Source: Prevotella sp. UBA2754 (GTDB taxonomy: Bacteria > Bacteroidota > Bacteroidia > Bacteroidales > Bacteroidaceae). From it: a DNA stretch of 64,000 nucleotides. The stretch covers positions 177,440 to 241,439 of the forward strand of contig DEJG01000022.1 of assembly GCA_002353295.1 (NCBI GenBank), read 5' to 3'. The position numbers and the translations under genes were made by a program. Of the stretch, positions 34,365 through 44,158 are shown piece after piece (the stretch's first letter is position 1; the number at the start of each line of letters is the position of its first letter). The notes below the pieces were generated by a model. It was not told the DNA's origin. It searched no databases and worked only from the letters and a program-made list of their open reading frames with translations.

Positions 34365-37300
34365 ATGAATATGATACTGAATAGCATGCATAAGACAAGA
34401 CTACATATTATCCGAATCTTCACCCTGTTGCTGATGATGATGGTAGGCAGTATAATAAATGAGGCGTGGTCAGCGAAGAAGGTGACCTACCATATCCTGA
34501 CACTTCCGTTTACCGTGAAGACGTGGGATGGTGGTGGCAACTTCCATACGAACATCCGTGTCGAGGCGCTGCAATGCATCAGTGAGGAAGATACGGTAGG
34601 ACTGCCTGACCAGTACAAGAGCCCGCTTGCCAAGGGCTACAGGTATTGGGGAAGTGCCACGTCAAATTATGAAAAGCTATACGACAATCATACTGGCACC
34701 AAAATTATCACTACAAAGTATTACATCTATCAATGTACGGCGGAAAATGCGTATGCTTGCTTGTCAAATGAGCTTACAGTAGGAGCCTCTGTAGGTGCAT
34801 ATACCGATATCTATGTCACCTACGACTATAATGAAACTAATGGCATTCTTGATATCAACGGTGGAACGAGCTATAACGTTGGCCTCACCAATGGTGACAA
34901 TCAGAAATTCATGTGCTACAACCGCAGTCGTAACAACCGCGTTGCCAATGCCTTGAGCACTGGCCTCTCAGGAGAAGACCTGGCAAGTGATGATTTCGTT
35001 ATACCTACCAATGATAAAAAGCAACTCGGATGGAATTGGTCTAAGTGGGGACCCATCGGACTTTTCGCTGGATTCAAGTTCACAGGTCAAGACCCCTATA
35101 ATATCACCATCACGACTTCATACGAGGGAAAAGAGTTGCATATTACAGACGCGATTACCAATGTTGATAATACAGGAACAGTCAAACCCTATGCAGGATC
35201 AACGCTCATGTCTAAAGTTGGTGCCACTTCTTTGTGGTTTGATGTCAGTAATAACAAACATTACAAGATTCAGTCAGGTATCAAAAGTGCTGGTGAATGG
35301 ACAGAAGCTAAATACGCAGAATGCTGGGAAAAATTCTACGTTACCCAAAAGGATGCTCAATATGACAACTGGCATGGATTCTACAGATACGAGTCACCTA
35401 CGCTGAATGCCTTCGCCCTGCTGAATCACCCCAAGGGGGGATATGTGTTTGTTGGAAGTAAGGTGAACCAAGGAGACGGCAACTCCACAAGTCCTACTAT
35501 TAACCAACCCAAAAATGGTAACTATTATTGTTATAATGACAACAGTGATAATGATGGTGGTGGACGAAGTCAACCATACTTCCAACATAAATCACTTAAT
35601 TCTGCCCTTCCTATTAATTTCTATCAGATAAGGTCATACACCGTCCATGTTACGCCACATGGTAATGATTCCCCAGCAGAACTCACTGCAACCATGAAGT
35701 GGAGTGATGCAAGAATTGATAACAACCCTGCTGACCACGTCCCTGATGTGTTGAAGCGTAAGTATGTCAGCTACACTGCATACTCAGATGCAGCACATGA
35801 AAAACCAGTTACCTCTTTTGAGGATATTCAGAAAGCAAATAACGGCAATAACATCTATTTAGACTATACCGTATCTGAAAGTTTGCCTTTCGACACACTC
35901 ACTGCCAAAGCCGGTGTTTATGACTATAAGGATGCTCGCTGGTACACTATGCGTATGGATGGTGTTGCGAATCCTAAATACATTGCTTATGAAGGCAGCT
36001 CCAACAAGCTTGTTGTAACTGATGGCAGCGGCGCCGCAAAGGGTTCTAACACAGCCAGCCAAATACACCAAGGCGAGGCTTCGCCTGAGGCAATGGTAGC
36101 ATTCATCGGTGATCCTTACCGACTGAGAATTCTCAATCGTAAAGCATGTGAGGATGCCTCTGGCAATAAATTCATCGGTTGTAACACTGGTTCTGCGGAC
36201 AACACAGACCTAAGCACCAATATGACAGGCACATTAGACATCACCACATGGGAGATAATGTATGAAAGCATTGGTGAGGCTGGTATGTTGCTCAGGCAGT
36301 ATGGAACCGCCAGCGCCAATCCCAGATACATCAATTTGGGATCTGCTGCCAATGACAAACCTGTTACCTATAGCAGTGACTCTATCCGCATCAGGGTGGT
36401 GGAACTGGAAAAACTAAAATATTACTACCACATCGTACGCAATGATGATGGTGACATCGCCGTGAAGGCTTCTGATTCACATGATGTGGGCAAGGCGCTC
36501 AAATCGTGGACGGATATACCCGCCGTCATTCGTAGTCCATTCTTGAAGGATGCTACAGTCACTTACTACGGCTCACTGGCTAACGCCAAGACTAAATCAA
36601 GTGCAATCTCCAACGCACCATACAATAGTGATCGTGACATATACGTCAGATATAGTGTTTCTGTTTCTCCAAGTACTTACAACGTAAGGCTCAATAATGA
36701 GTATATCTATACCGATAGTATAAATACTAGTTCAGATATTATAATGAATAAGCCGCTTCTGGCCGAAGGTGATGCTGGCGCTGGAGCATTTCAGTGGTAC
36801 TTAGATTATAGTGACCCTTACCACATGACGATAAGGAATACTGGAAAAGGAAAATATGTTAACGTTACATTTAGCGATGGTGCCACCATCACGTGGAGTG
36901 ACACGCCATCGTATTTCATAGCCAAAAGCGGTGCAATAGCAACCACCTACGAGGTGATGGCAGCAACGGGTGACGGACCTGATGCTTCTACCACCTATTA
37001 CAACATAGGCAGACCATCAGCAAACACTGTGAAACTCTATAGCCAAGACAGCTATCAGTATGGTAATGCTGTTTTGCGATTCCAGTTGTACGGTACAAAT
37101 GCTACTCGTATTTATTATCACCTTATCGACAAGAAAGGTAAAGACCTGTTGCAAGCTACAACTCGTCAGACGACTACCGAAGCACCTTCTTTCCCACCAG
37201 AATTCCACAGCCCCTTGGTAAGTGCATACCATTACTACGCTGCTAGTAGCTTTAGCATAGTCGATGGCACATACACACTTAAACCAGCACAAAGCGAACT

Positions 37301-40300
37301 GCCATCAGTAAGTGGTAACGAACATATTTATGTCACTTATGATGTGAACGACCTTGTGAACCTGAAAGCTGGTCAGTTGTATCTGCTGCAGTACGAGGCT
37401 GGTCAGATGTTCAACGATGAGGACGGTAGCGATGGCATCAGCGAAACAGCACATAAAGCCATCTATCCATACGTCAATGGTGACGGCAACTTCTTCGTGT
37501 ATGGTCAAGAGCAGTATGACATACAACAACAAGGTGCCTCAAGTACCCGTACCCGTTGGGCTTGGTATGTAGAGAGCAACGTGGAAGGTGCTCCTAAGGG
37601 TGACCCCTACCACGTGACGATCAAGTCGCGCCAGACAGAATCGTATCCTATCTCCAACAGTTCTGAGTATAATGCCTACTTCATGACATACAAGCCTGAT
37701 GGCTACAGCGAGGTTGTAACAACATTAGGATGGCCGGGTATGAATAGTGAGACGGCAACGGAATACATGGTTCTCGGTAGTGAGGGACAGTATCAGCTGG
37801 TAACAAGTAATGAGATAGGTGGTTCTCGCTATGTCGTGAATTCCTTCGAGCAGTACTGGAAGACATGGGACACCATCAGAAAGAAGGTATATGGTGAAAG
37901 CAGCGCCAAGGAAAACGATAGTGACCCGACGACCATTCCTCTTGACACAAAAGCAAAGGTTGGCAGTACAACAGGTGTTCTTCTGAGAGACTCCTTGCAG
38001 AACACCCTTGGCTTCCACAGCTACGAAAAATGGGCATACGCCAAGCGTTGGAACGGATACAACAATGGCTATAGCAGCCAAGAAGGTACCCATGAGAAGA
38101 AGAAAGGATGGGAAAAGATTGAACACTGGTACCAGACTGTAAACATGGGTGAGGGCTACTTCGACTTTGTCAAGACAAGCATTGACCCTGTGCTCATCCT
38201 GCTTGACCAGCACGGATGGGAGATTATGCGTAAGCCACTGCCTACAAGTCCTGACGACCCGGATAAGGAAGCAAAGTATGCCGCCATACGCCCTTACAAC
38301 AGCCCTATGGTGAAGGAATATGCTTTCTGGGCTACTACCAAGAAACGCACGGGCTTCCACCAGTATTATCTGTTGAGCGACCGCATCGGTGGTGATGACT
38401 TCACGTCTACCGACCTGACCAACCTACCACCTTATGGCTCAATGAACGTGTTGGACAAGAAGGGCAACCAGAACGACCAGTATGTCACCTATATCGTCAA
38501 GGATGAGTATGCACAGACATACACTCCAAGTACAAGTACGGGTAAGCCATTCCTCATTGAGCAAGGAACAAATCATAAGTATGCTACCACAAATGCTGAA
38601 GGAACAACTCTCATAGCAAGCGACATTCCTCAAGGCGGCGACATGAAGGCTCATATTCTTAAAGATGAAATACCCAATACCGAGAAATGGTATGTGAAGC
38701 CTAACGACAGCATTGATAATGAAATGGGTTATAATGATGTCGTTCACACTTGGACAAAAAAGAAAGCGGATGGCAATTGGGATAACAAGAATCCTAATGC
38801 CTATGATCATAAAGACTTCAAGAACAACTTCACTGCAACTTATCTATCCTTGAATACACATGCGCAGCTTCTTATAGACAGCCTCGGCTACTTCTCCTTC
38901 TCCAACGGCTTCGACCCATACAACATTCAGATTTCGTCTGTAAGCGCACCTTCCAAATTCATGAAGACAAACGCTAACGGTGCTACGCTCGAGGAAGGTT
39001 CTCTTATTGGTTCATATCCTGCTGTTCCTGGTACCATCGCTATGGGGGATACTACAACAGTGATTACTCCTAAGCCCAAATGGTATGACAGTAGAAACCT
39101 GTCTGTTACCAATGCCACCTTCATGGCGGTGCAGGATGCTGAGGGCAATATGCAACTCATGCCACGTTTCGACCATACTACCCGCATGGGCGAGTTTGGC
39201 ACATTGATAGCACCAACAGATGATGATGTTGCGAAGACCTATACCAAACTGTATCGACCTGTGGTTTACGACTACCGATTCATTGATAACAGCGGAGCAG
39301 AGTCCATACGCTACAAGTCGGGTGGCGATCTTCTGCCACAGACCCCAGAACGCTTCAAGAGTCCGTTTGCAACCAACCTCACATATTATACTAACGCAGC
39401 ATGTACCAATGAGATAACTGGGGCACTCGATGGTGCGACACTAACCGACAGCAAGGTATATGTGCGTTATGAGTATGACGAGGAAGCCGATGACCAGAAA
39501 ATACTGATGGGTAATTGGCAGACCATGAAGCTGAATGATAAGGATGTGCAGTATACTACCGTTTCATCAGCACCAGGTATATATTATGATGCTGCCACAA
39601 GTGAATCCAAGCCTTCACCCGTTGACGGTGATGATAAGAAATGGCAGTGGAAATTCCTTGGGAGTCAACAGAGCACGCCAGATCCATACGCTGTCAAGAT
39701 TTATAACCGCAACAAGACTGGTGGAGATGTAATGAGCACTACATACGCGCTGCTGCCATTCATCAGTGGAGGTGTCAGCGATGGTTATATGCTTACACGC
39801 ATGAAGAATACTTCAGATTTTACTTATAACACCTTGTTTGGAAACAGTGATAATGATAAAGCTGCGAAGAACGATGATGGAAATTCTACCAACATAGCAA
39901 ACGGTACAGACTATGATGCTAAGTGTAAGATTATCCTGACGGATGATGTTCAGCACACCTTTACATATAAGGTATATACCAATGGAGGTGTGGAGGCTAT
40001 AAGCGTTGACCAGTCACAGGAGGATGTCATCAGCAATGACTGGAAACCTGTATTGCCAGGAGCTGCTCGCACACCGCTACTCAACACGGACCAGTATCGC
40101 TACTATGAGCAGGATTTGGAAGGAGCGGTTGCTGTGCGCGACACGCTCGACAATGCTCTTTCCCTCCTGTATGGTCTTTATGACGACATCGTATATACAC
40201 ACTATACTGCGTATAATCCTAATGTAAGCAGTTATGTGGTGCCGAACGTACGAAATACACCAGGCGGCACTGTCGCCAAGGGCGTTGGTTCCAACGATGC

Positions 40301-43262
40301 TCAAATAGGACTTGATGGCAAACGTCCATATAACATCATCTGGTATGATGACTACATGATGAAGAGTGATGGAACGAGCATTACTTCTGAAGCTGACCAA
40401 GCATTGCAAACTTCACCTGCATACGAGTGGGAATTTGATGGTGACGACCCATACGCTATCAAGATTAAGAGCGTAGGCGTAGCTGGTAATTATATTCATG
40501 AGTCTACTCCTATGACTACTGAGCTCAGTACTACTGCCACCCCCTTTATGCTCCTTTATAAGGATGGCTATGACTATGGTGTGTTTGCAAAAACAGGTGA
40601 TGCCACCACTATGCTGAGCGGTTATGGCAATGAATTGACTACCAGCAATCCTAAACACTTTATTCCGTTCGCTCTTTCTACCTTTAAGGTCATATATCAC
40701 CTGATGATTAAGAATATAGGTGAGGATGTGATAATCCCATACAGAGATCCACAAAACGGAACCGTGGATAAAGTACTTAACAAGAAAATATCGACAGGTA
40801 CCACCTTACGTGATCTAGAATCCAAAGATCCCTCTGAAGGATATCATGTTAATGGTGACAAATATCAACTTGGCGTAAGTCTGAGATCTATCCAAACAGA
40901 ATCGTCAGGTCTGTTCAAAAGAGACTCTATCTATTGTTGGAATGCTGGTCACGTCAGCTTAGGTGATAAATTCGAAGTTCCTTCAGTTTTCTATCGTCCT
41001 AACGTACATTATGACTATTATATAGAAGGTGTTTACAATGCTCATGGTACGGAATCTATCACTACTATGGATAACGAATACAAGGGTCTTAAAATGGATA
41101 ACTTGGGCGAAGATAGCAGATTGCTTGGCAATATTGTATTTGTGAACATCGTCTATAGCTTCATGGGTGGTCTGGATACCAACTCTGGTACTGGTTTCGT
41201 GACGAGTGTAGATGATAATATGTGGTACACATTCGAGACCAGTGATGCCACACCCATGTTGGCAGAATTTACAGGTACATTACAAACAAAGAGTGGATAT
41301 GCGACCCACTATACTAATGACTACCTGTGGACACCTGTAGGTGACCCATACGGATTCAAGATGTATAACCGCTACTTACATAAGAATTTGGGAGAAAGCA
41401 AGGTGATGAGCACCTCAGACTTTACAACAGACAGACCTATTGAGATGGTACCTGACGATGTCTCAAAACCATATCTCCCTGCTAACTCTGTCTATGAGTT
41501 GCTCGCAAACAATTTGACTACACCTGGTTATTTCCGTGTTCATCCGGTAGTTAACATGCACGATGTAACCCAGTATTACATCAAGAACAACAGTAGTACA
41601 GGCGCTATGACCCTAAATGCGACACCTACAGAGTGGACTTTCGGACTAAGCGAGGATGTGATGAGACCATACTATCAGGCGACAGGCTACGTTGGTGGAC
41701 TGAATGCTGCTGGTAAGGCTGCGTATGAGGCTGCCTTAAATGTAGAAGGTGATCTTGCTAAATTAATGGCTCTTCAAAAAGTGGTGTATGATCACGACAA
41801 TGACTACATCGTTCATTATACTCCTGGTTACTATCGTCTGCATAATCAGCCTGGCTCAAGTGGAATCACCACACCACGCTATATGAGTGGTTATACTCAC
41901 TTAATCGAATCAACTGATTATGATAATAACTCGAGTGCTGATGCTGATGGTGATGGAAACAATGATGTAGATATTCTTCCATTGCATTTCTATGAGGTGG
42001 AAAAATATGATGTTAATAATCCTACCTTCAACGACCTTAGCACAACAGGTACAGACTATACAGAATCAGTTGCTACCAGAGGCGACATTCCTCTTGTGAC
42101 TGTAGACAAAGATCCTGCAAGCATCTTCTACTTTGCAGGTGCGGCTGCGCCAAGCCCATCATCTACCATGCAGACTCAGGGGCTGTATGTCAAGGAGAAT
42201 AAGATGACTGCTACCCAGGTTCAGGCAACATCATTCAACATTATTGACATCGGTGCAGGTATAGTAGCTCTGCAGAACGGAGAGAACTTCCTTAAATATG
42301 CTCAGAATTCTAAGAAGTATGACGTGAAGTTTGATAACACGGCTTCTACCGTTGAGAGTGCTCGATGGTGTATGCAACCTGTGCAGAAGGGTGCTACGGC
42401 TGGTAATGGTGAAATGCCATTGAAGGTTACAACTAATAATGGTGGCGATGAGCATTACTATACTACCTTCTATGCACCGTTTGATGTCCTGCTGACAGGT
42501 GCAAATGACGTTGCATACATTATACCTCCAGGTCAGTGGCCGGCTATGACTGCGGCATCAACACAGTATATATTGTACCCAAAGGAGATTGGTGAATACA
42601 ATACTGCAGAAAGTGGCTGCCCTGAGGGTTATAGAGGCAACAACCGGTTCATACCTGCGGGTACTCCTGTTATCATCCGCACAAAGAATACTAGTGGTGA
42701 AGTAACAATGGCTCTGCCTACGACATCTCCCTCAGAATCTATAACAACAGCTCTCGACGGTCAGTATTTGGAGCAGATGTTAGCTCAAGGTAGTGACTAT
42801 GTTTTTGTCTTAGGACGCTCTTATACTCACTCAGAAGACTTCGGATACGATTCAGGAACTGGTGTAGTTACTCCTGCAGGACTTGAGTTCGATAGAGGTG
42901 TCGGCTTCTACAAGAATGCTAACAACAACCGTGAGAGTAATGCTACTAAAACGATGTGGACACGTAACAACAAGTATGTCTATGGCAACAAGGTTTACTA
43001 CCGGGCTGGCATTGCTGATGTTGGCGGTTCCCGTGAGATGCGTGGCATTGAGTTTGTACCTACCATCTTCGATTTAGAGGGTGGGGAACAGCCTAATGAG
43101 GAGGAGCAGAATCCTTCTGAGGGTGCTACCTTCCAGGGTGATGGCTGTATCTACGACTTGATGGGTCGGAAGGTCGCTACTCGTCAACAGGTGGAGGATG
43201 GATCATGGCGATTGCTGCGCCCAGGTATTTACATCTTGAATGGCAAGAAGTTTAGGCATTAA
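34365..43262 (+). CDS. Giant modular surface protein with T9SS type A sorting tail
   Basis: 2965 residues. Signal peptide within the first ~37 residues (an internal ATG at 34386 is an alternative start). Eight related modules follow, each opening with a strand like YHLIDKKG, then a (K/H)SPxxxxYxYY motif, a (I/V)YVxY strand and closing with a DPYxxxI motif. Modules start near residues 42, 423, 686, 915, 1276, 1635, 1866 and 2109; DPY sits at 243, 583, 817, 1080, 1517, 1773, 2028 and 2327. A C-terminal region (about 2680-2900, HYYTTFYAPFDVLL to YVYGNKVYYR) precedes a type A sorting domain (about 2925-2965, YDLMGRKV to GIYILNGKK). Likely a secreted or surface-anchored adhesin; the module family is not one I can name. 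Confidence 0.85.
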   Translation: MNMILNSMHKTRLHIIRIFTLLLMMMVGSIINEAWSAKKVTYHILTLPFTVKTWDGGGNFHTNIRVEALQCISEEDTVGLPDQYKSPLAKGYRYWGSATSNYEKLYDNHTGTKIITTKYYIYQCTAENAYACLSNELTVGASVGAYTDIYVTYDYNETNGILDINGGTSYNVGLTNGDNQKFMCYNRSRNNRVANALSTGLSGEDLASDDFVIPTNDKKQLGWNWSKWGPIGLFAGFKFTGQDPYNITITTSYEGKELHITDAITNVDNTGTVKPYAGSTLMSKVGATSLWFDVSNNKHYKIQSGIKSAGEWTEAKYAECWEKFYVTQKDAQYDNWHGFYRYESPTLNAFALLNHPKGGYVFVGSKVNQGDGNSTSPTINQPKNGNYYCYNDNSDNDGGGRSQPYFQHKSLNSALPINFYQIRSYTVHVTPHGNDSPAELTATMKWSDARIDNNPADHVPDVLKRKYVSYTAYSDAAHEKPVTSFEDIQKANNGNNIYLDYTVSESLPFDTLTAKAGVYDYKDARWYTMRMDGVANPKYIAYEGSSNKLVVTDGSGAAKGSNTASQIHQGEASPEAMVAFIGDPYRLRILNRKACEDASGNKFIGCNTGSADNTDLSTNMTGTLDITTWEIMYESIGEAGMLLRQYGTASANPRYINLGSAANDKPVTYSSDSIRIRVVELEKLKYYYHIVRNDDGDIAVKASDSHDVGKALKSWTDIPAVIRSPFLKDATVTYYGSLANAKTKSSAISNAPYNSDRDIYVRYSVSVSPSTYNVRLNNEYIYTDSINTSSDIIMNKPLLAEGDAGAGAFQWYLDYSDPYHMTIRNTGKGKYVNVTFSDGATITWSDTPSYFIAKSGAIATTYEVMAATGDGPDASTTYYNIGRPSANTVKLYSQDSYQYGNAVLRFQLYGTNATRIYYHLIDKKGKDLLQATTRQTTTEAPSFPPEFHSPLVSAYHYYAASSFSIVDGTYTLKPAQSELPSVSGNEHIYVTYDVNDLVNLKAGQLYLLQYEAGQMFNDEDGSDGISETAHKAIYPYVNGDGNFFVYGQEQYDIQQQGASSTRTRWAWYVESNVEGAPKGDPYHVTIKSRQTESYPISNSSEYNAYFMTYKPDGYSEVVTTLGWPGMNSETATEYMVLGSEGQYQLVTSNEIGGSRYVVNSFEQYWKTWDTIRKKVYGESSAKENDSDPTTIPLDTKAKVGSTTGVLLRDSLQNTLGFHSYEKWAYAKRWNGYNNGYSSQEGTHEKKKGWEKIEHWYQTVNMGEGYFDFVKTSIDPVLILLDQHGWEIMRKPLPTSPDDPDKEAKYAAIRPYNSPMVKEYAFWATTKKRTGFHQYYLLSDRIGGDDFTSTDLTNLPPYGSMNVLDKKGNQNDQYVTYIVKDEYAQTYTPSTSTGKPFLIEQGTNHKYATTNAEGTTLIASDIPQGGDMKAHILKDEIPNTEKWYVKPNDSIDNEMGYNDVVHTWTKKKADGNWDNKNPNAYDHKDFKNNFTATYLSLNTHAQLLIDSLGYFSFSNGFDPYNIQISSVSAPSKFMKTNANGATLEEGSLIGSYPAVPGTIAMGDTTTVITPKPKWYDSRNLSVTNATFMAVQDAEGNMQLMPRFDHTTRMGEFGTLIAPTDDDVAKTYTKLYRPVVYDYRFIDNSGAESIRYKSGGDLLPQTPERFKSPFATNLTYYTNAACTNEITGALDGATLTDSKVYVRYEYDEEADDQKILMGNWQTMKLNDKDVQYTTVSSAPGIYYDAATSESKPSPVDGDDKKWQWKFLGSQQSTPDPYAVKIYNRNKTGGDVMSTTYALLPFISGGVSDGYMLTRMKNTSDFTYNTLFGNSDNDKAAKNDDGNSTNIANGTDYDAKCKIILTDDVQHTFTYKVYTNGGVEAISVDQSQEDVISNDWKPVLPGAARTPLLNTDQYRYYEQDLEGAVAVRDTLDNALSLLYGLYDDIVYTHYTAYNPNVSSYVVPNVRNTPGGTVAKGVGSNDAQIGLDGKRPYNIIWYDDYMMKSDGTSITSEADQALQTSPAYEWEFDGDDPYAIKIKSVGVAGNYIHESTPMTTELSTTATPFMLLYKDGYDYGVFAKTGDATTMLSGYGNELTTSNPKHFIPFALSTFKVIYHLMIKNIGEDVIIPYRDPQNGTVDKVLNKKISTGTTLRDLESKDPSEGYHVNGDKYQLGVSLRSIQTESSGLFKRDSIYCWNAGHVSLGDKFEVPSVFYRPNVHYDYYIEGVYNAHGTESITTMDNEYKGLKMDNLGEDSRLLGNIVFVNIVYSFMGGLDTNSGTGFVTSVDDNMWYTFETSDATPMLAEFTGTLQTKSGYATHYTNDYLWTPVGDPYGFKMYNRYLHKNLGESKVMSTSDFTTDRPIEMVPDDVSKPYLPANSVYELLANNLTTPGYFRVHPVVNMHDVTQYYIKNNSSTGAMTLNATPTEWTFGLSEDVMRPYYQATGYVGGLNAAGKAAYEAALNVEGDLAKLMALQKVVYDHDNDYIVHYTPGYYRLHNQPGSSGITTPRYMSGYTHLIESTDYDNNSSADADGDGNNDVDILPLHFYEVEKYDVNNPTFNDLSTTGTDYTESVATRGDIPLVTVDKDPASIFYFAGAAAPSPSSTMQTQGLYVKENKMTATQVQATSFNIIDIGAGIVALQNGENFLKYAQNSKKYDVKFDNTASTVESARWCMQPVQKGATAGNGEMPLKVTTNNGGDEHYYTTFYAPFDVLLTGANDVAYIIPPGQWPAMTAASTQYILYPKEIGEYNTAESGCPEGYRGNNRFIPAGTPVIIRTKNTSGEVTMALPTTSPSESITTALDGQYLEQMLAQGSDYVFVLGRSYTHSEDFGYDSGTGVVTPAGLEFDRGVGFYKNANNNRESNATKTMWTRNNKYVYGNKVYYRAGIADVGGSREMRGIEFVPTIFDLEGGEQPNEEEQNPSEGATFQGDGCIYDLMGRKVATRQQVEDGSWRLLRPGIYILNGKKFRH

Positions 43263-43268
43263 CTGCAT

Positions 43269-43295
43269 CTCACAGGGGGACAGTCCCTCTGTGAG
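43269..43295. repeat. CTCACA-type palindromic repeat
   Basis: A 27-bp palindrome, arms CTCACAGGGGGAC and GTCCCTCTGTGAG (one wobble), 7 bp after the giant gene's stop. It is the same family as 31247-31309 and may serve as a terminator, though no T run follows. Confidence 0.8.
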
Positions 43296-43338
43296 CCAGA
43301 AGAAAATCAAAGGAAAATCGCAATTTGTTGTGATTTTC

Positions 43339-43370
43339 CTTGTTCTTTTTAGAACTTTTCTCTATCTTTG
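43339..43370 (+). promoter_or_regulatory. Promoter of the hipB-like gene
   Basis: CTTG (43339-43342), 20-bp spacer, TATCTTTG (43363-43370); the ATG is 26 nt downstream. Confidence 0.72.
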
Positions 43371-43396
43371 CAGCGAAATCACAATATATTGGTAAT

Positions 43397-43633
43397 ATGA
43401 ACCAGAAGGAGATAGGAACAGTTATCAAAGAACGTCGTAAGCATCTGGGCGTCAATCTGCAGACGCTTGCCGACTTGGCAGGTGTGGGTATCAATACCCT
43501 TGTCGCCATAGAGCGTGGCGAGGGGAATCCGCAACTTGCCACTTTGCTCACCATATTGGACACATTGGGACTACAGTTAGACCTTCATATCAAAACGATG
43601 ACGTATGAGACAGTGCAAAGTTTTCGTGCATGA
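43397..43633 (+). CDS. HipB-like XRE-family HTH regulator
   Basis: 78 residues with one Cro/C1-type helix-turn-helix (about residues 5-60): IGTVIKERRKHLGV, LQTLADLAGVGINTLVAIERG, then LLTILDTLGLQLDL. It is the antitoxin/repressor type normally encoded before hipA. An intact promoter lies upstream. The last dozen codons overlap the start of a truncated HipA N-terminal domain frame. The toxin genes downstream are wrecked, so this is an orphan antitoxin that may still repress its promoter or act on other loci. Confidence 0.85.
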   Translation: MNQKEIGTVIKERRKHLGVNLQTLADLAGVGINTLVAIERGEGNPQLATLLTILDTLGLQLDLHIKTMTYETVQSFRA

Positions 43634-43781
43634 TGTGGAGGCTGGTATCCTTCAGGAAACAGACAATCGCCAGTTGCAGTCTACGTTGCTCCATATCGAT
43701 GAGAATGACGACTTTGGCATACTTTTGGCAACAGCACAGAATGACACCATCGGAGCTATAACCGTTAAACCGATAGACTAA
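43605..43781 (+). pseudogene. HipA N-terminal-domain protein, internally deleted
   Basis: A 58-codon frame overlapping the hipB-like end by 29 bp, as in intact Bacteroidales hip loci. It starts like HipA N-terminal domains (MRQCKVFVHDVEAGILQETD) and ends like them (LLATAQNDTIGAITVKPID), but is only half of the usual ~110 residues because the middle is missing. The reading of both ends as HipA-like is from family knowledge; whether a 58-residue product is made is unknown. Confidence 0.65.
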
Positions 43782-43935
43782 TGGAAGAACTGAACAGATG
43801 CCCATCCACTATGGCAGAAGGTTTCCAAACTTACTCGCCAACACAGTCACACGTGGCGACTTCGAGGAGTTTGGTCGTCGTATAGGACTTGTACCTCGTT
43901 TGGTGAAGCGTGAATTGGATATGTTTGCCACATAC
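43781..43935 (+). pseudogene. HipA kinase remnant (both ends, middle lost)
   Basis: The ATG at 43781 overlaps the preceding stop (TAATG). The first ~20 codons (MEELNRCPSTMAEGFQTYSP) look like the start of a HipA kinase protein; the frame then stops at 43885. From about 43817 another frame reads ANTVTRGDFEEFGRRIGL and KRELDMFAT, like a HipA C-terminal helix region. About 300 kinase residues are absent. The remnant runs directly into the DUF1573-like fragment. Confidence 0.6.
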
Positions 43936-44060
43936 CAGCATCAGCGTCATCATGATTATCTTTTTCATTTTTATTATATTTACTATATTACTTTCTTGTT
44001 ACAAAAACGATGCAAATGTAAGGCTTTTCTCTCAGAGTTGTATCAAACAAGCCTGTATTT
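43929..44060 (-). pseudogene. Duplicated 5' end and promoter of a DUF1573 gene
   Basis: Bases 43929-43968 match 27981-28020, the first 40 coding bases of the DUF1573 gene, at 38 of 40 positions. Similarity continues weakly upstream, including a -7 box TACATTTG (44020-44013) matching TACTTTTG there. Only about 13 signal-peptide codons remain, ending at the HipA remnant. This is a breakpoint scar rather than a gene. Confidence 0.75.
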
Positions 44061-44100
44061 TTAATCTTTTTCACTTAATAAAACAAAACGACAAAATAAA

Positions 44101-44132
44101 TTTGGTGTTTTGTCTTATTCTTACTACCTTTG
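44101..44132 (+). promoter_or_regulatory. Promoter of aspS
   Basis: TTTG (44101-44104), 20-bp spacer, TACCTTTG (44125-44132); leader of about 20 nt to the ATG at 44159. Confidence 0.88.
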
Positions 44133-44158
44133 CAATCCGAAAACAAAAATAATATAAT

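Noticed and set aside
43798..44064. 88-codon frame as a real gene
   Set aside because: Its first part looks like a HipA C-terminus and its second part is the reverse of a DUF1573 gene start, so it is a chance fusion across a breakpoint.
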